NCBI RefSeq assembly: GCF_009496535.1
Contig: NZ_WIDL01000003.1
Coordinates: 1 to 64,000 of the forward strand
Source of the DNA: Stenotrophomonas sp. MYb238
Lineage (GTDB): Bacteria; Pseudomonadota; Gammaproteobacteria; Xanthomonadales; Xanthomonadaceae
Length of the DNA: 64,000 nucleotides
Direction of reading: 5' to 3'
The position numbers and the translations under genes were made by a program. This document shows positions 52,439 to 62,061 of the stretch, piece after piece; position 1 is the stretch's first letter; every line of letters begins with the position of its first letter. Under the pieces are notes generated by a model. The model ran no database searches. It had not been told where the DNA came from and saw only the letters and a program-made list of their open reading frames with translations.

Positions 52439-55400
52439 ATGAAATCGCAAAACAACGCTGCCAAGTCCGCAAAAACGAAATCCCAACCGGCTGCCAAGCA
52501 GAGTGTTTCCGAGGCCGGCCTGTCCCTGGAGCCGGTATTTGCGGCTTTGCGCAAGCGTTACCCCGCCGCGGCCCAGGCGCAGGCGGTGGCCTTCGCCTCG
52601 GCGTTCTACAAGCGCATGGAAGCGGACGAGTTCGGCGCGCATCGCCCCGAGGACTGGGCGGCGCTGGCCGCCGGCATGCTGGAGTTCGCCCGCGTGCGCA
52701 AGCCGGGCAAGGCCAACGTGCGCGTGTTCAACCCGAACCTGAAGAGCGACGGCTGGGAGTCGGCCCACACCGTGCTGCAGATCGTCAACGACGACATGCC
52801 GTTCCTGGTGGATACCGTCTCGCTGGCGCTGGCCGACAAGGGCGTGGGCGTGCACGTGCTGGGCCACCCGGTGATCCCGCTGGGCCGCGACAAGGCCGGC
52901 AAGCTGGCCGGCGTCGGCGAGGGTTCGCCGGAATCGGTGATGCTGCTGGAGATCGACCGCCAGCCGGCCGAGGCGATGGACGCGGTGGCAAAACGCGTGA
53001 ACGAGGCGCTGGAAGAAGTGCGCGCCATCGTCAAGGACTGGGAGCCGATGCGCGACAAGGCGCTGGCCCTGGCCGACGACCTGGGCCAGCGCACGCTGCC
53101 GGTGAGTGAGGAATCGCGCCACGAGGCGCAGGAATTCCTGCGCTGGGCCGCGGACAACCATTTCACCTTCTTCGGCTACCGCGAATACAAGGTCGGCAAG
53201 CAGGGCAAGGAAGAGGTGCTGGCCGCCCAGAACGGCACCGGCCTGGGCCTGATGCGCGGCAAGGACACCTCGGTGGCGCGCCCGGTCAAGGGGCTGGCGG
53301 CGCAGGGCCTGAACACCACCAGCGGCCTGACCGACGCGCTGATCCTGACCAAGACCAACGCCCGCTCGCGCATCCACCGCGGCGGCTACATGGATTACAT
53401 CGGCGTGCTGGAATTCGACGCCAAGGGCAAGATCGTCGGCGAGCAGCGCTTCCTCGGCCTGTTCACCTCCAGCGCCTACAACCGCCGCCCGTGGGAAATC
53501 CCGCTGGTGCGCCAGCGCTACGAGAACGTGATGAAGCGTTCGGGCCTGAGCCCGTCCAGCCACAGTGGCAAGGCGCTGCGCCACATCCTCGAATCGCTGC
53601 CGCGCGAGGAACTGTTCCAGTCCAGCGAGGACGAACTGTTCCGCACCGCGATGGGTGTGCTCGGCCTGCAGGAGCGCGTGCGCAGCCGCCTGTTCCTGCG
53701 CCGCGACAAGTTCAGCCGCTTCATCTCCGCGCTGGTGTTCCTGCCGCGCGAACGCTTCAACACCGATGTGCGCCTGCGCATCGAGGGCCTGCTGCGCGAC
53801 GCGCTGCAGGGCGAATACGTCGATTCCAGCGTGGTGCTGGGCGACTCGCCGCTGGCGCAGGTGCACCTGATCGTGCGCCCGAAGGCCGGGCAGAGCCTGG
53901 ACCTGGATACCGAAGGCCTGGAGAAGCGCCTGGCCCATGTCCTGCGCAACTGGCAGGACGACCTGCGCGAGGCGCTGGTGGCCAGCCACGGCGAAAGCGA
54001 AGGCCTGCGCATCGCCTCGCGCATCGGCAAGGCGCTGCCGGCCGGCTACATCGAGGACTCCAGCGCCGAGATCGCCGCCGCCGACGTGGCCCAGCTCGAC
54101 GCGCTCACCGGTCCCGACGACCTGCGCCTGAGCCTGCAGCCGATCCACCGCGACGGCGCCGATGGCCTGCGCATGAAGCTGTACCGCCAGCTCAAGGACA
54201 TCCCGCTGTCCGACGTGCTGCCGATGATGGAGAACATGGGCCTGCGCGTGATCGCCGAGCGCCCGTACCGCCTGATGGTGGACGACGCGCCGGTCTACGT
54301 GCAGGACTTCGAGGTCGAATCGACCGTCGGCGCCATCGACGCGGCCGCCGCCAGCGCCGCCTTCGCCGATGCTTTTGCCCGCGTGTGGCACGGCGAGGCC
54401 GAGAACGACGGCTTCAACCGCCTGGTGCTGGCCACCGGCCTGGACTGGCGCCAGGTCTCGGTGCTGCGCGGCTACTGCAAGTACCTGCTGCAGATCGGCG
54501 TGCCGTTCTCGCAGGCCTACGTCGAAGGCACCTTCAACCGCTACCCGCTGCTGGCGCGCCTGATCGTGGAGCTGTTCGAGGCCCGCTTCGATCCGGCGCC
54601 GGCCGCGGACAAGGCAACGGCCAATGCGCAGCTGGCGCAGTTCAAGGCGCTGGCCGGCGGCGACGCCGCCACCGTCAAGCTGCTCGAGGGCGTGGTCAAG
54701 GCGCGCGGCGGCAGCCGCGACGCGCGCATGGCGCTGGTGCACGACACCCTGGTCAAGCTGCTGGACGGCGTGTCGAGCCTGGACGAGGACCGCATCCTGC
54801 GCAGCTTCATCGGCGTGATCGAAGCCACCCTGCGCACCAGCTACTACATGCCGCGCAAGGACGGCCTGCGCGCCGACGGCGGCCCGGCCGACTACATCAG
54901 CTTCAAGTTCGACGCCGCCAGGGTGCCGGACCTGCCCAAGCCGCGTCCGTACCGCGAGATCTTCGTGTGCGGCCCGCGCGTGGAAGGCACCCACCTGCGC
55001 TTCGGCCCGGTGGCGCGCGGCGGCCTGCGCTGGTCCGACCGCCGCGAGGACTTCCGCACCGAGGTGCTGGGCCTGGTCAAGGCGCAGATGGTGAAGAACA
55101 CCGTGATCGTGCCGGTCGGCTCCAAGGGCGGCTTCTACGCCAAGCAGCTGCCGGACCCGGCGGTGGACCGCGACGCGTGGTTCGCCGAGGGCGTGGCCTG
55201 CTACAAGCGCTTCATCAACGGCCTGCTCGACATCACCGACAACATCGTCGGCAACAAGATCGTGCCGCCGGTGGGCGTGGTGCGCCACGACCTGGACGAT
55301 CCGTACCTGGTGGTCGCCGCCGACAAGGGCACCGCGACCTTCTCCGACACCGCCAACGGCATCGCCCGCGCGCATGGCTTCTGGCTGGACGACGCCTTCG

Positions 55401-57418
55401 CCTCGGGCGGCTCGGTCGGCTACGACCACAAGGGCATGGGCATCACCGCGCGCGGCGCCTGGGAGTCGGTCAAGCGCCACTTCCGCGCGCTCGGCCGCGA
55501 CTGCCAGAAGCAGGACTTCACCGTGGTCGGCATCGGCGACATGTCCGGCGACGTGTTCGGCAACGGCATGCTGCTGTCCGAGCACATCCGCCTGGTGTGC
55601 GCGTTCGACCACCGCCACATCTTCCTCGACCCGGATCCGGTGGCGGCCACGTCGTTCAAGGAACGCGCGCGCATGTTCAAGCTGCCGCGCTCGAGCTGGG
55701 CGGACTACGACGCCAAGCTGATCAGCAAGGGTGGCGGCATCTACCCGCGCTCGCTGAAGTCGATCGAGATCACCCCGCAGGTGCGCGAGGCGCTGGGCAT
55801 CGACGCCGGCATCAAGGCGATGGCGCCGACCGACCTGATCAACGCCGCGCTCAAGGCGCCGGTGGACCTGCTGTGGAACGGCGGCATCGGCACCTACGTC
55901 AAGTCGGCGGCCGAAACCAACGCCGACGTCGGCGACCGCGCCAACAACGCGCTGCGCGTCAACGGCGGCGAGCTGCGCTGCAGGATCGTGGGCGAGGGCG
56001 GCAACCTGGGCATGACCCAGCTCGGCCGCATCGAGGCCGCGCACACCGGCGTGCTGCTCAACACCGACTTCATCGACAACTCCGCCGGCGTTGATACCTC
56101 CGACCACGAGGTCAACATCAAGATCCTGCTCAACGACGTGGTGCGCGCCAAAAAGCTCACCGTCGAGCAGCGCAACAAGCTGCTGGCGTCGATGACCGAC
56201 GAGGTCGCCGGGCTGGTGCTGATGGACAACTACCGCCAGAACCAGGCCATCAGCCTGATGGAGCGGATGAGCGTCAAGCGCCTGGGTTCCAAGCAGCACT
56301 TCATCCGCACGCTGGAACAGCAGGGCCTGCTCGACCGCCAGATCGAGTTCCTGCCGTCCGACGCCGAGCTGTCCGCGCGCAAGCTGCGCGGGCAGGGCCT
56401 GACCCGTCCGGAGCTGTCGGTGCTGCTGTCCTATTCCAAGATCGTCGCCTTCCAGCAGCTGCTGGAATCGGACATCCCGGAAGACCCGTACCTGTCCAAG
56501 GAGCTGCTGCGCTACTTCCCGCAGCCGCTGCAGAAGAAGTACGCCGATGCGATGAACGGCCACCGCCTGAAGCGCGAGATCATCGCCACCGCGGTCACCA
56601 ACCAGACCATCAACCGCATGGGCGCCACCTTCCTGATGCGCATGCAGGAGGACACCGGCCGCAGCGTGGCCGAGGTCGCCAAGGCCTACACCATCAGCCG
56701 CGAGACGCTGGACGCGCGCGCGCTGTGGACCCAGATCGACGCGCTGGACGGCACCTTGCCCGAAGCGGTGCAGGTCGACGCGCTGGAAGTGATCTGGAAG
56801 CTGCAGCGCTCGTTCGTGCGCTGGCTGCTGAACCGTCCGGGCGCGATGCCGGGCATTACCGCCGCGGTCGAGCGCTACCAGGGCCCGTTCAACGACATCC
56901 GCGTCGCCTCGGGCGTGCTGCCCGATTCGCAGCGCCCGGCCTACGAGGCCAGCGTCAGGCAGTGGAAGGAGAAGGGCCTGCCGGCGGCGCTGGCGCAGCA
57001 GCTGTCCGAGCTGCAGTTCCTGGAGCCGGCGTTCGACATCATCGAACTGGCCCGTACCCGCAAGCTCAAGCCGGTGGACGTGTCCAAGGTCCATTTCCGC
57101 CTGGGCGAAGCGCTGCTGATGCCGTGGCTGTTCGAGCAGATCGACGCGCTGGAGGTCAACGGCCGCTGGCATGCCGTCGCCCGCGGCGTGCTGCGCGACG
57201 AACTGGCCGCGCATCAGCGCAACCTGGCCGGCCAGGTGCTGTCGATCAAGGGCGGCAGCGCCGAGGCCAAGGTCGCCGCCTGGCTGGGCCGCGACGACAG
57301 CAGCCTGCGCTTCACCCTGGCGATGCTGGCCGAGCTGGCCGAGCAGAAGACGCTGGACTACCCCACCGTCTCGGTCGCGGTGCAGCGCCTGGGCCAGCTG
57401 GCGGCGCACGGAGTTTGA
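52439..57418 (+). CDS. gdhB: NAD-specific glutamate dehydrogenase, large (180-kDa class)
   Basis: This 1659-residue enzyme deaminates glutamate to 2-oxoglutarate with NAD+, mainly in catabolism. It has the length and order of the large GDH family. The N-terminal regulatory part (about 1-700) contains ACT-like folds (VRVFNPNLKSDGWESAHTVLQIVNDDMPFLVDTV and NHFTFFGYREYKVGK). The catalytic core includes RGGLRWSDRREDFRTEVLGLVKAQMVKNTVIVPVGSKGGF and the NAD-binding VVGIGDMSGDVFGNGML. The long C-terminal helical part follows. Start MKSQNNAAKSAKTK is chosen because the frame upstream is overlapped by tetR and unlike the family. Product 2-oxoglutarate feeds the SucAB-Lpd complex encoded in this window. 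Confidence 0.96.
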   Translation: MKSQNNAAKSAKTKSQPAAKQSVSEAGLSLEPVFAALRKRYPAAAQAQAVAFASAFYKRMEADEFGAHRPEDWAALAAGMLEFARVRKPGKANVRVFNPNLKSDGWESAHTVLQIVNDDMPFLVDTVSLALADKGVGVHVLGHPVIPLGRDKAGKLAGVGEGSPESVMLLEIDRQPAEAMDAVAKRVNEALEEVRAIVKDWEPMRDKALALADDLGQRTLPVSEESRHEAQEFLRWAADNHFTFFGYREYKVGKQGKEEVLAAQNGTGLGLMRGKDTSVARPVKGLAAQGLNTTSGLTDALILTKTNARSRIHRGGYMDYIGVLEFDAKGKIVGEQRFLGLFTSSAYNRRPWEIPLVRQRYENVMKRSGLSPSSHSGKALRHILESLPREELFQSSEDELFRTAMGVLGLQERVRSRLFLRRDKFSRFISALVFLPRERFNTDVRLRIEGLLRDALQGEYVDSSVVLGDSPLAQVHLIVRPKAGQSLDLDTEGLEKRLAHVLRNWQDDLREALVASHGESEGLRIASRIGKALPAGYIEDSSAEIAAADVAQLDALTGPDDLRLSLQPIHRDGADGLRMKLYRQLKDIPLSDVLPMMENMGLRVIAERPYRLMVDDAPVYVQDFEVESTVGAIDAAAASAAFADAFARVWHGEAENDGFNRLVLATGLDWRQVSVLRGYCKYLLQIGVPFSQAYVEGTFNRYPLLARLIVELFEARFDPAPAADKATANAQLAQFKALAGGDAATVKLLEGVVKARGGSRDARMALVHDTLVKLLDGVSSLDEDRILRSFIGVIEATLRTSYYMPRKDGLRADGGPADYISFKFDAARVPDLPKPRPYREIFVCGPRVEGTHLRFGPVARGGLRWSDRREDFRTEVLGLVKAQMVKNTVIVPVGSKGGFYAKQLPDPAVDRDAWFAEGVACYKRFINGLLDITDNIVGNKIVPPVGVVRHDLDDPYLVVAADKGTATFSDTANGIARAHGFWLDDAFASGGSVGYDHKGMGITARGAWESVKRHFRALGRDCQKQDFTVVGIGDMSGDVFGNGMLLSEHIRLVCAFDHRHIFLDPDPVAATSFKERARMFKLPRSSWADYDAKLISKGGGIYPRSLKSIEITPQVREALGIDAGIKAMAPTDLINAALKAPVDLLWNGGIGTYVKSAAETNADVGDRANNALRVNGGELRCRIVGEGGNLGMTQLGRIEAAHTGVLLNTDFIDNSAGVDTSDHEVNIKILLNDVVRAKKLTVEQRNKLLASMTDEVAGLVLMDNYRQNQAISLMERMSVKRLGSKQHFIRTLEQQGLLDRQIEFLPSDAELSARKLRGQGLTRPELSVLLSYSKIVAFQQLLESDIPEDPYLSKELLRYFPQPLQKKYADAMNGHRLKREIIATAVTNQTINRMGATFLMRMQEDTGRSVAEVAKAYTISRETLDARALWTQIDALDGTLPEAVQVDALEVIWKLQRSFVRWLLNRPGAMPGITAAVERYQGPFNDIRVASGVLPDSQRPAYEASVRQWKEKGLPAALAQQLSELQFLEPAFDIIELARTRKLKPVDVSKVHFRLGEALLMPWLFEQIDALEVNGRWHAVARGVLRDELAAHQRNLAGQVLSIKGGSAEAKVAAWLGRDDSSLRFTLAMLAELAEQKTLDYPTVSVAVQRLGQLAAHGV

Positions 57419-57425
57419 CCCCGGG

Positions 57426-57477
57426 GCCGGGCCGGTTTCATCGGCCCGGCCCGAAAGCCTGCGTTGCAGGCTTTCGG
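57426..57477 (+). terminator. Double hairpin after gdhB
   Basis: Two perfect stems follow the stop. GCCGGGCCG / CGGCCCGGC (57426-57434, 57442-57450) comes first, then CCGAAAGCCTGC / GCAGGCTTTCGG (57451-57462, 57466-57477) with a GTT loop. Together they are a strong candidate terminator or mRNA 3' end, although no T-run is seen. Confidence 0.6.
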
Positions 57478-57596
57478 CAGCGCGTCGGGCTTGCCTGTCC
57501 CCGCGGCTGTCGCTGCACCCCCTCAACGAAGGGGGCTTTGCTCCAGAAAGATGGCAGGTGGGTGCCGACCGTTAGTCGGCACCTGCCGGATAAACG

Positions 57597-57659
57597 TCGC
57601 GGCCCAGGCCGCTCCTGCCAATGCAACGGGTGTTGCGGTGGGAGCGGCCTGGGCCGCGA
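57597..57659. repeat. Inverted repeat, 19-bp perfect arms
   Basis: TCGCGGCCCAGGCCGCTCC (57597-57615) and its complement (57641-57659) enclose a 25-nt loop. It is related to, but distinct from, the GTAGGAGCG elements that follow immediately. A smaller hairpin (GTGCCGAC / GTCGGCAC) lies just before it at 57562-57582. Confidence 0.85.
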
Positions 57660-57668
57660 TGCTTTCCA

Positions 57669-57972
57669 CCCGTAGGAGCGGCTTCAGCCGCGAATGCTTT
57701 CCGGGCGTGTTGCAAAGGCAATCGCGGCTGAAGCCGCTCCTACGGGCGGGAACCAGGACGCTCCTGGCCGCGCGGCCTGTCTACCGCAGGGTCAGCGCCA
57801 AACACCGGACTGCCGCCGCACCGTTCGCCATTGCGGGTTATCCCCGGCAATCCCTACGGCACCCGTCGATGGCCATGTCCGCCCGCATCGTTTTCCACCT
57901 GTAGGAGCGGCTTCAGCCGCGAATGCTTTCCGGGCGCGTTGCAAAGGCAATCGCGGCTGAAGCCGCTCCTAC
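57669..57972. repeat. Two GTAGGAGCG inverted repeats, 229 bp apart, flanking a duplicated segment
   Basis: Element 1 has 24-bp perfect arms (57669-57692 and 57723-57746). Element 2 has 21-bp perfect arms (57901-57921 and 57952-57972). Both have the same core (AATGCTTTCCGGGCG-GTTGCAAAGGCAAT). The unique-looking DNA after element 1 (57747-57890) is repeated after element 2 (57976-58104) with a 15-bp gap, and both copies contain the nadK start codon region. So element plus gene start have been duplicated as one unit. Confidence 0.85.
57869..57904 (+). pseudogene. Duplicated, truncated 5' end of nadK
   Basis: ATGGCCATGTCC at 57869 repeats the start of nadK at 58083. The following codons give [11 protein letters not shown] and then a TAG that is made by the GTAGGAGCG repeat. 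The upstream 60 bp (with CATTGCGGGTTATCC and GGCAATCCCTACGGC) is nearly identical in both copies. It could still be transcribed and translated as an 11-residue leader peptide, but it cannot make NAD kinase. Confidence 0.75.
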
Positions 57973-58082
57973 GGACGGGAACTAGGATGCTCCTGGCCGC
58001 GCGCCCTCAATGCCAGCGCCGGATTGCCGCCGCACCGTTGGCCATTGCGGGTTATCCTCGGCAATCCCTACGGCAACCGACG

Positions 58083-58853
58083 ATGGCCATGTCCCCCCGC
58101 ATCGCCTTTCTCGCCAGCAGCACCGATGCCGCGCAGCAGGCCCGCGGGCACCTGGCCGCGCGCTATGGCGACCACGCGCCGGACGATGCCGACGTGCTGT
58201 GCCCGCTGGGTGGTGACGGCTTCATGCTGCAGACGTTGCACCGCTTCGGCAGCATGGGCAGGCCGGTGTTCGGCATGAAGCTGGGCACGGTCGGCTTCCT
58301 GATGAACCACCACCGCGACGACGACCTGCTGCAGCGGCTGGCGCAGGCCGAGCCGGCGCACCTGCGGCCGCTGGAGATGATCGCGCGCACCGAGTCGGGC
58401 ACCACGGTCGGCTCGCTGGCCTACAACGACGTGTCGATGCTGCGGCAGACGCGGCAGGCCGCGCACATCGGCATCGACCTCAACGGCCAGCAGCGCGTGG
58501 AAGAACTGATCTGCGACGGCGTACTGGTCTCCACGCCGGCCGGCAGCACCGCCTACAACTACTCGGCGCATGGGCCGATCCTGCCGCTGGGCTCCAACAC
58601 CATCGCGCTGACGCCGCTGGCGCCGTACCGGCCGCGGCGCTGGCGCGGCGCCATCCTCAAGGCCGAGACCGAGGTACGCTTCCGCGTGCTCGATCCGTAC
58701 AAGCGGCCGGTCAGCGTCACCGCCGATTCGCACGAGACCCGCGACGTGGTGGAAGTGACCATCCGCGAATCGCGCGAACGCCGGGTGACGCTGCTGTTCG
58801 ACCCCGAGCACAATCTGGAAGAACGCATCCTCAGCGAACAGTTCATGTTCTGA
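58083..58853 (+). CDS. nadK: NAD kinase
   Basis: This 256-residue enzyme phosphorylates NAD to NADP. It contains the catalytic [15 protein letters not shown] (GGDG motif), the NE/D-type [24 protein letters not shown], and [28 protein letters not shown], as in xanthomonad NadK. ATG 58083 (MAMSPRIAF) or the ATG two codons later could be the start; neither has a good Shine-Dalgarno. The 5' end and promoter region are duplicated upstream at 57747-57904. Confidence 0.95.
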   Translation: MAMSPRIAFLASSTDAAQQARGHLAARYGDHAPDDADVLCPLGGDGFMLQTLHRFGSMGRPVFGMKLGTVGFLMNHHRDDDLLQRLAQAEPAHLRPLEMIARTESGTTVGSLAYNDVSMLRQTRQAAHIGIDLNGQQRVEELICDGVLVSTPAGSTAYNYSAHGPILPLGSNTIALTPLAPYRPRRWRGAILKAETEVRFRVLDPYKRPVSVTADSHETRDVVEVTIRESRERRVTLLFDPEHNLEERILSEQFMF

Positions 58854-58856
58854 ACC

Positions 58857-58949
58857 GTAGGAGCGCGCCTGGGTGCGCGATTGGGCTTTCCCTGCGTTAC
58901 CAGAAGGCGCAAGGCCCCTCTCCCACCGGGAGAGGGGTTGGGGTGAGGG
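58857..58949. repeat. Intergenic repeat remnants after nadK
   Basis: GTAGGAGCGCGCCTGGGTGC (58857-58876) followed by GATTGGGCTTTCCC is a divergent left half of the GTAGGAGCG element. A perfect hairpin CCCCTCTCCC-ACC-GGGAGAGGGG (58915-58937) follows, then GGTTGGGGTGAGGG, matching part of the 145-bp repeat unit at 21546. The rest of the 305-bp gap to the 5'-nucleotidase gene shows no gene. Confidence 0.7.
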
Positions 58950-59158
58950 GAGGGCGGAGACCACGATGGTCAACCATCCGCAATCCATTCACACCTCGTT
59001 GGCCCCTCGGCGCACCTGCATGCGGCACATCCTGTACCCCCCTTCCTGGCGGCTTCTCCGTGCAGCCTGGCAATCCTGCCGCACTCTCTCCCGCAGGCAC
59101 AAGGGCGCTTCCGGTTAGACTTCCAGCTCCCACTCCATCACCTTCGTCAGGTTTCCTC

Positions 59159-60115
59159 ATGGGCGACAACTCCCCCCGGCTGCTCACCGTCGCGGTGACC
59201 TCGCGCGCCTTGTTCGACCTTGAAGAAGGCCATGCCCTGTTCGAGCGCGAGGGCGTGGAAGCCTATGCCGCCTACCAGCGCGAGCACGAGGACGACATCC
59301 TCAAGCCCGGCGTGGCCTTCCCGGTGGTGCGCAAGCTGCTGGCGCTGAACGACGGCGCGCCGGTGGAAACGCCGCGGGTGGAGGTGATCCTGCTCTCGCG
59401 CAACTCGGCCGATACCGGGCTGCGCATCTTCAACTCGATCCAGCATTACGGGCTGGGCATCGTGCGCGCCACCTTCACCGCCGGCGAGCCGACCTGGCCG
59501 TACGTCAAGCCGTTCGGCACCGACCTGTTCCTGTCCGCCAACCCCGAATCGGTGCGGCGCGCGCTGGTGCACGGCATCGCCGCGGCCACCATCCTGCCGC
59601 GCGGTCCCGGCGAGGTGTCCGCCGCCGCCGCGGCTACCGATACCGGCCGCCCGCCGGCGCAGCTGCGTATCGCCTTCGACGGCGACGCGGTGATCTTCGG
59701 CGACGAGGGCGAGCGCATCTCGCGCGAGCACGGCGTGGAAGCCTTCGGCCGCCACGAGCGCGAGAACGCGCGCGAACTGCTCAGCGGCGGGCCGTTCCGC
59801 AACTTCCTGTCGGCGCTGCATGCGCTGCAGACCGCGTTCCCGGCGGGCGAGGAGGCGCCGATCCGCACCGCGCTGGTCACCGCGCGCTCGGCGCCGGCGC
59901 ACGAGCGGGTGATCCGCACCCTGCGCGAGTGGGGCGTGCGCCTGGACGAGGCGCTGTTCCTCGGCGGCCGCCACAAGGGACCGTTCCTGGAGGCCTTCGG
60001 TGCGGACATCTTTTTCGACGATTCTCAGCACAACATCGACAGCGCCCGCCAGCACCACAGCGTCGCCGCCGGCCACGTGCCGCACGGCATCGCCAACGCC
60101 GACCGCGCGGAATGA
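59159..60115 (+). CDS. 5'-nucleotidase (cytosolic, NT5C1-like family)
   Basis: This 318-residue protein matches the Pfam 5-nucleotidase family related to animal cytosolic nucleotidase I. Motifs are [23 protein letters not shown] (the DLE nucleophile region), [26 protein letters not shown] and [16 protein letters not shown], and the late Asp pair is in [15 protein letters not shown]. It likely dephosphorylates AMP or IMP. ATG 59159 begins [15 protein letters not shown]. It overlaps the next gene by 4 nt (ATGA). Confidence 0.92.
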   Translation: MGDNSPRLLTVAVTSRALFDLEEGHALFEREGVEAYAAYQREHEDDILKPGVAFPVVRKLLALNDGAPVETPRVEVILLSRNSADTGLRIFNSIQHYGLGIVRATFTAGEPTWPYVKPFGTDLFLSANPESVRRALVHGIAAATILPRGPGEVSAAAAATDTGRPPAQLRIAFDGDAVIFGDEGERISREHGVEAFGRHERENARELLSGGPFRNFLSALHALQTAFPAGEEAPIRTALVTARSAPAHERVIRTLREWGVRLDEALFLGGRHKGPFLEAFGADIFFDDSQHNIDSARQHHSVAAGHVPHGIANADRAE

Positions 60116-60837
60116 ACGGCGGCGGAGGCGCCCACGTCCGCCGCACCTGGCGGCATGTGGAACTGCAGTTCCGTGGCGACGTCACCCAGACGCGCATGTC
60201 GCGCTGGTTCCCGCAGCGGCTGCACGTGGGCTATACGCGCACCATGCTCGCCGCGCTGTGGCTGCACCCGCGGCCGCGGCGCATCGGCATCATCGGGCTG
60301 GGCGGCGGCGCGCAGGTAAAGTTCTGCCACCGCCACCTGCCGCTGGCGCGCATCGACGTGGCCGAGAGCGATGCGGACGTGATCGCGCTGCGCGGCGAAT
60401 TCCGCATCCCGGACGACGATGCGCGGCTGCGCGTGGAGTGCATCGACGGTGCGCACTGGCTGCGCGGCCATCGCGGCTGCTTCGACCTGCTGCTGCTCGA
60501 TGCCTACGACGCGCAGGGCATTCCCGCGGCGCTGTCCACCCAGGCGTTCTACGACGACTGCCGCGCCGCGCTGGGCGCCGACGGCGTCATGGCCAGCAAT
60601 CTCTACGACACCGACACCCGCGCCCACCTGACGCGGCTGCGCCGCAGTTTCGACGGCCGCGTGCTGAAGCTGGACGAGCCGGACATGAGCAACAAGGTGG
60701 CGATCGCCTGGAACGGCATGCCGCATCCGGAGCCGGTGGACGCCGCGCTCGCCGCGTTGCCATGGCGCGCGCGCGGACAACTGCGCGCCGGCTTCCAGCG
60801 GTTGTCCGCCGCATGGGCGCGCGCCGTGCCGCGCTGA
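60112..60837 (+). CDS. Spermidine synthase-like methyltransferase-fold protein
   Basis: This 241-residue protein has a Rossmann methyltransferase fold with [19 protein letters not shown] as the nucleotide loop, [17 protein letters not shown] as the acidic strand and [24 protein letters not shown]. The last stretch is the spermidine-synthase-type D-x-Y-x-x-x-G-x-P segment. Polyamine catalytic residues are not convincing, so its reaction is open. It is coupled to the 5'-nucleotidase by the ATGA overlap. Confidence 0.88.
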   Translation: MNGGGGAHVRRTWRHVELQFRGDVTQTRMSRWFPQRLHVGYTRTMLAALWLHPRPRRIGIIGLGGGAQVKFCHRHLPLARIDVAESDADVIALRGEFRIPDDDARLRVECIDGAHWLRGHRGCFDLLLLDAYDAQGIPAALSTQAFYDDCRAALGADGVMASNLYDTDTRAHLTRLRRSFDGRVLKLDEPDMSNKVAIAWNGMPHPEPVDAALAALPWRARGQLRAGFQRLSAAWARAVPR

Positions 60838-61100
60838 GTTCACCATGCCCGTATGGAGCGCGTGCACACGACGCGGCGGCGCATGCAGAGGAGCTCAGAC
60901 TGAACCGCGATCCGGTCCCGCATTTGCTTTGCGCGCGAGAAGCCACTACCGTGGGCGTGCTGAATTACAAGGGTCACCTTGAATCGTGGCCCGATGCTGT
61001 AGAGGTTCGCCTTCTGCACTGTTGCACCCGCTTCTCAATTCTCCTTGGAATCAGCGTCCTGCCGCGAATGCGGCTTCCATCCGTAACAAGGAGCATTGAA

Positions 61101-61313
61101 ATGTCCCAGTCCCAGTCCGGTACCGTGAAGTGGTTCAACGACGCCAAGGGTTTTGGCTTCATCACCCAGGATGGCGGTGGCGAAGACCTGTTCGTCCACT
61201 TCCGCTCGATCGAATCGTCCGGCTTCAAGTCGCTGCAGGAAGGCCAGAAGGTCACCTACGTGGCGGTGAAGGGCCAGAAGGGCATGCAGGCCGACCAGGT
61301 GCGCGTGGTCTGA
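61101..61313 (+). CDS. Cold-shock protein (CspA family)
   Basis: This 70-residue OB-fold RNA chaperone has RNP1 KGFGFITQ and RNP2 LFVHFRSI, starting [20 protein letters not shown] at good spacing precedes the ATG. The 263-bp upstream region (60838-61100) has no gene and could be a long cold-responsive 5' leader; no cold box could be defined by eye. A strong terminator follows. Confidence 0.97.
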   Translation: MSQSQSGTVKWFNDAKGFGFITQDGGGEDLFVHFRSIESSGFKSLQEGQKVTYVAVKGQKGMQADQVRVV

Positions 61314-61335
61314 TCCGACCTGCGACCGCCTGATG

Positions 61336-61363
61336 AAAAAGCCCGGCTCACGCCGGGCTTTTT
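61336..61363. terminator. Intrinsic terminator after the cold-shock gene
   Basis: AAAAAGCCCGGC (61336-61347) and GCCGGGCTTTTT (61352-61363) form a perfect 12-bp stem with a TCAC loop and a T-run on either strand. The following 61364-61627 shows no gene and separates it from the small genes on the minus strand. Confidence 0.95.
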
Positions 61364-61627
61364 CATTGGAACGGAGTGCGCCATGCAGCCGCTGGAAGCG
61401 GTGGGAGGATTCCTTTCCCGCCCGAAGCGTCAGGACGATGGAATCCCGCATGCCGCCTCCTGCCTTTCGACATCGCCTGCTGGCATGGTGTACCCAGTCG
61501 CACCACCGGCGCGCCCAAAGCGGCATTGACGGAAAATCCGCGCACCGCCGTCATGCGTTGCCGGGCGGTCCCGCGTTGAAGCGGCTGGGCGCACCTGCGC
61601 ACAGGGTGCGCCGGTGCGCTTTCTACA

Positions 61628-61771
61628 TCAGGAGGCGGATGCCGGCCGGTCGGCCGCATCGGCTGGCGCCGTGCCGTTGTCGGCGCGCTTCTTGGCGAGC
61701 TTCGCGTCCTTCTGCTTTTTCTTGGCCAGCTCGCGCTGACGCTTTTCGAATGAATAGTTGATCTTGGCCAA
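61628..61771 (-). CDS. Small basic protein, TTG start
   Basis: This 47-residue product, read from TTG 61771, begins AKINYSFEKRQRELAKKKQKDAKLAKKRADNG and ends Ala/Asp-rich. The lysine-rich helical start resembles a family of tiny conserved gammaproteobacterial proteins that I have seen annotated only as hypothetical. No Shine-Dalgarno is obvious. It is 27 bp after the 84-residue gene and may be co-transcribed. Nucleic-acid binding is a guess from charge only. Confidence 0.6.
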   Translation of the reverse strand: MAKINYSFEKRQRELAKKKQKDAKLAKKRADNGTAPADAADRPASAS

Positions 61772-61798
61772 AGTCGTCGTCCGTTGGGGAGGGAGGGG

Positions 61799-62053
61799 TC
61801 AGGGTTTTCCTGCGGTGCCGTCGGTGGCAGCCGGCGCCTTGCCGGCCCGGCCGGACGGGGCGGGTTTCGGGCTTTCGACCTTGCCGCGCAACGGGGTGTT
61901 GCCGAGGGTTTCTATCTTTCCGCCGGCCTTGCCGAACGCGGCCAGGTCCTCGGCGATGCGCTCGCGGGTCAATGGCCCGTGCTGGGATGGGCTGGAGAAT
62001 GCCGCGGTCGTTCTTTTCGGTGCGGCAGTGCCGGACTTGCGCAGAGTGCTCAT
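61799..62053 (-). CDS. Small conserved-looking protein, unknown function
   Basis: This 84-residue basic protein has a core LTRERIAEDLAAFGKAGGKIETLGNTPLRGKV between low-complexity ends (TAAPKRTTAAFSSP and APSGRAGKAPAATDG). No known domain is recognised. It lies 8 bp after the YkgJ-type gene and before the 47-residue gene, so the three may form one unit. Confidence 0.65.
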   Translation of the reverse strand: MSTLRKSGTAAPKRTTAAFSSPSQHGPLTRERIAEDLAAFGKAGGKIETLGNTPLRGKVESPKPAPSGRAGKAPAATDGTAGKP

Positions 62054-62061
62054 TTCTTTCC

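Noticed and set aside
52397-57526. Minus-strand open frame of about 1700 codons opposite gdhB
   Set aside because: Antisense shadow of a complete glutamate dehydrogenase with full family motifs.
60838-61100. Small gene or cold-box element before the cold-shock gene
   Set aside because: No frame with a ribosome-binding site and no sequence that I can match to a cold box; it is described only as a possible long leader.
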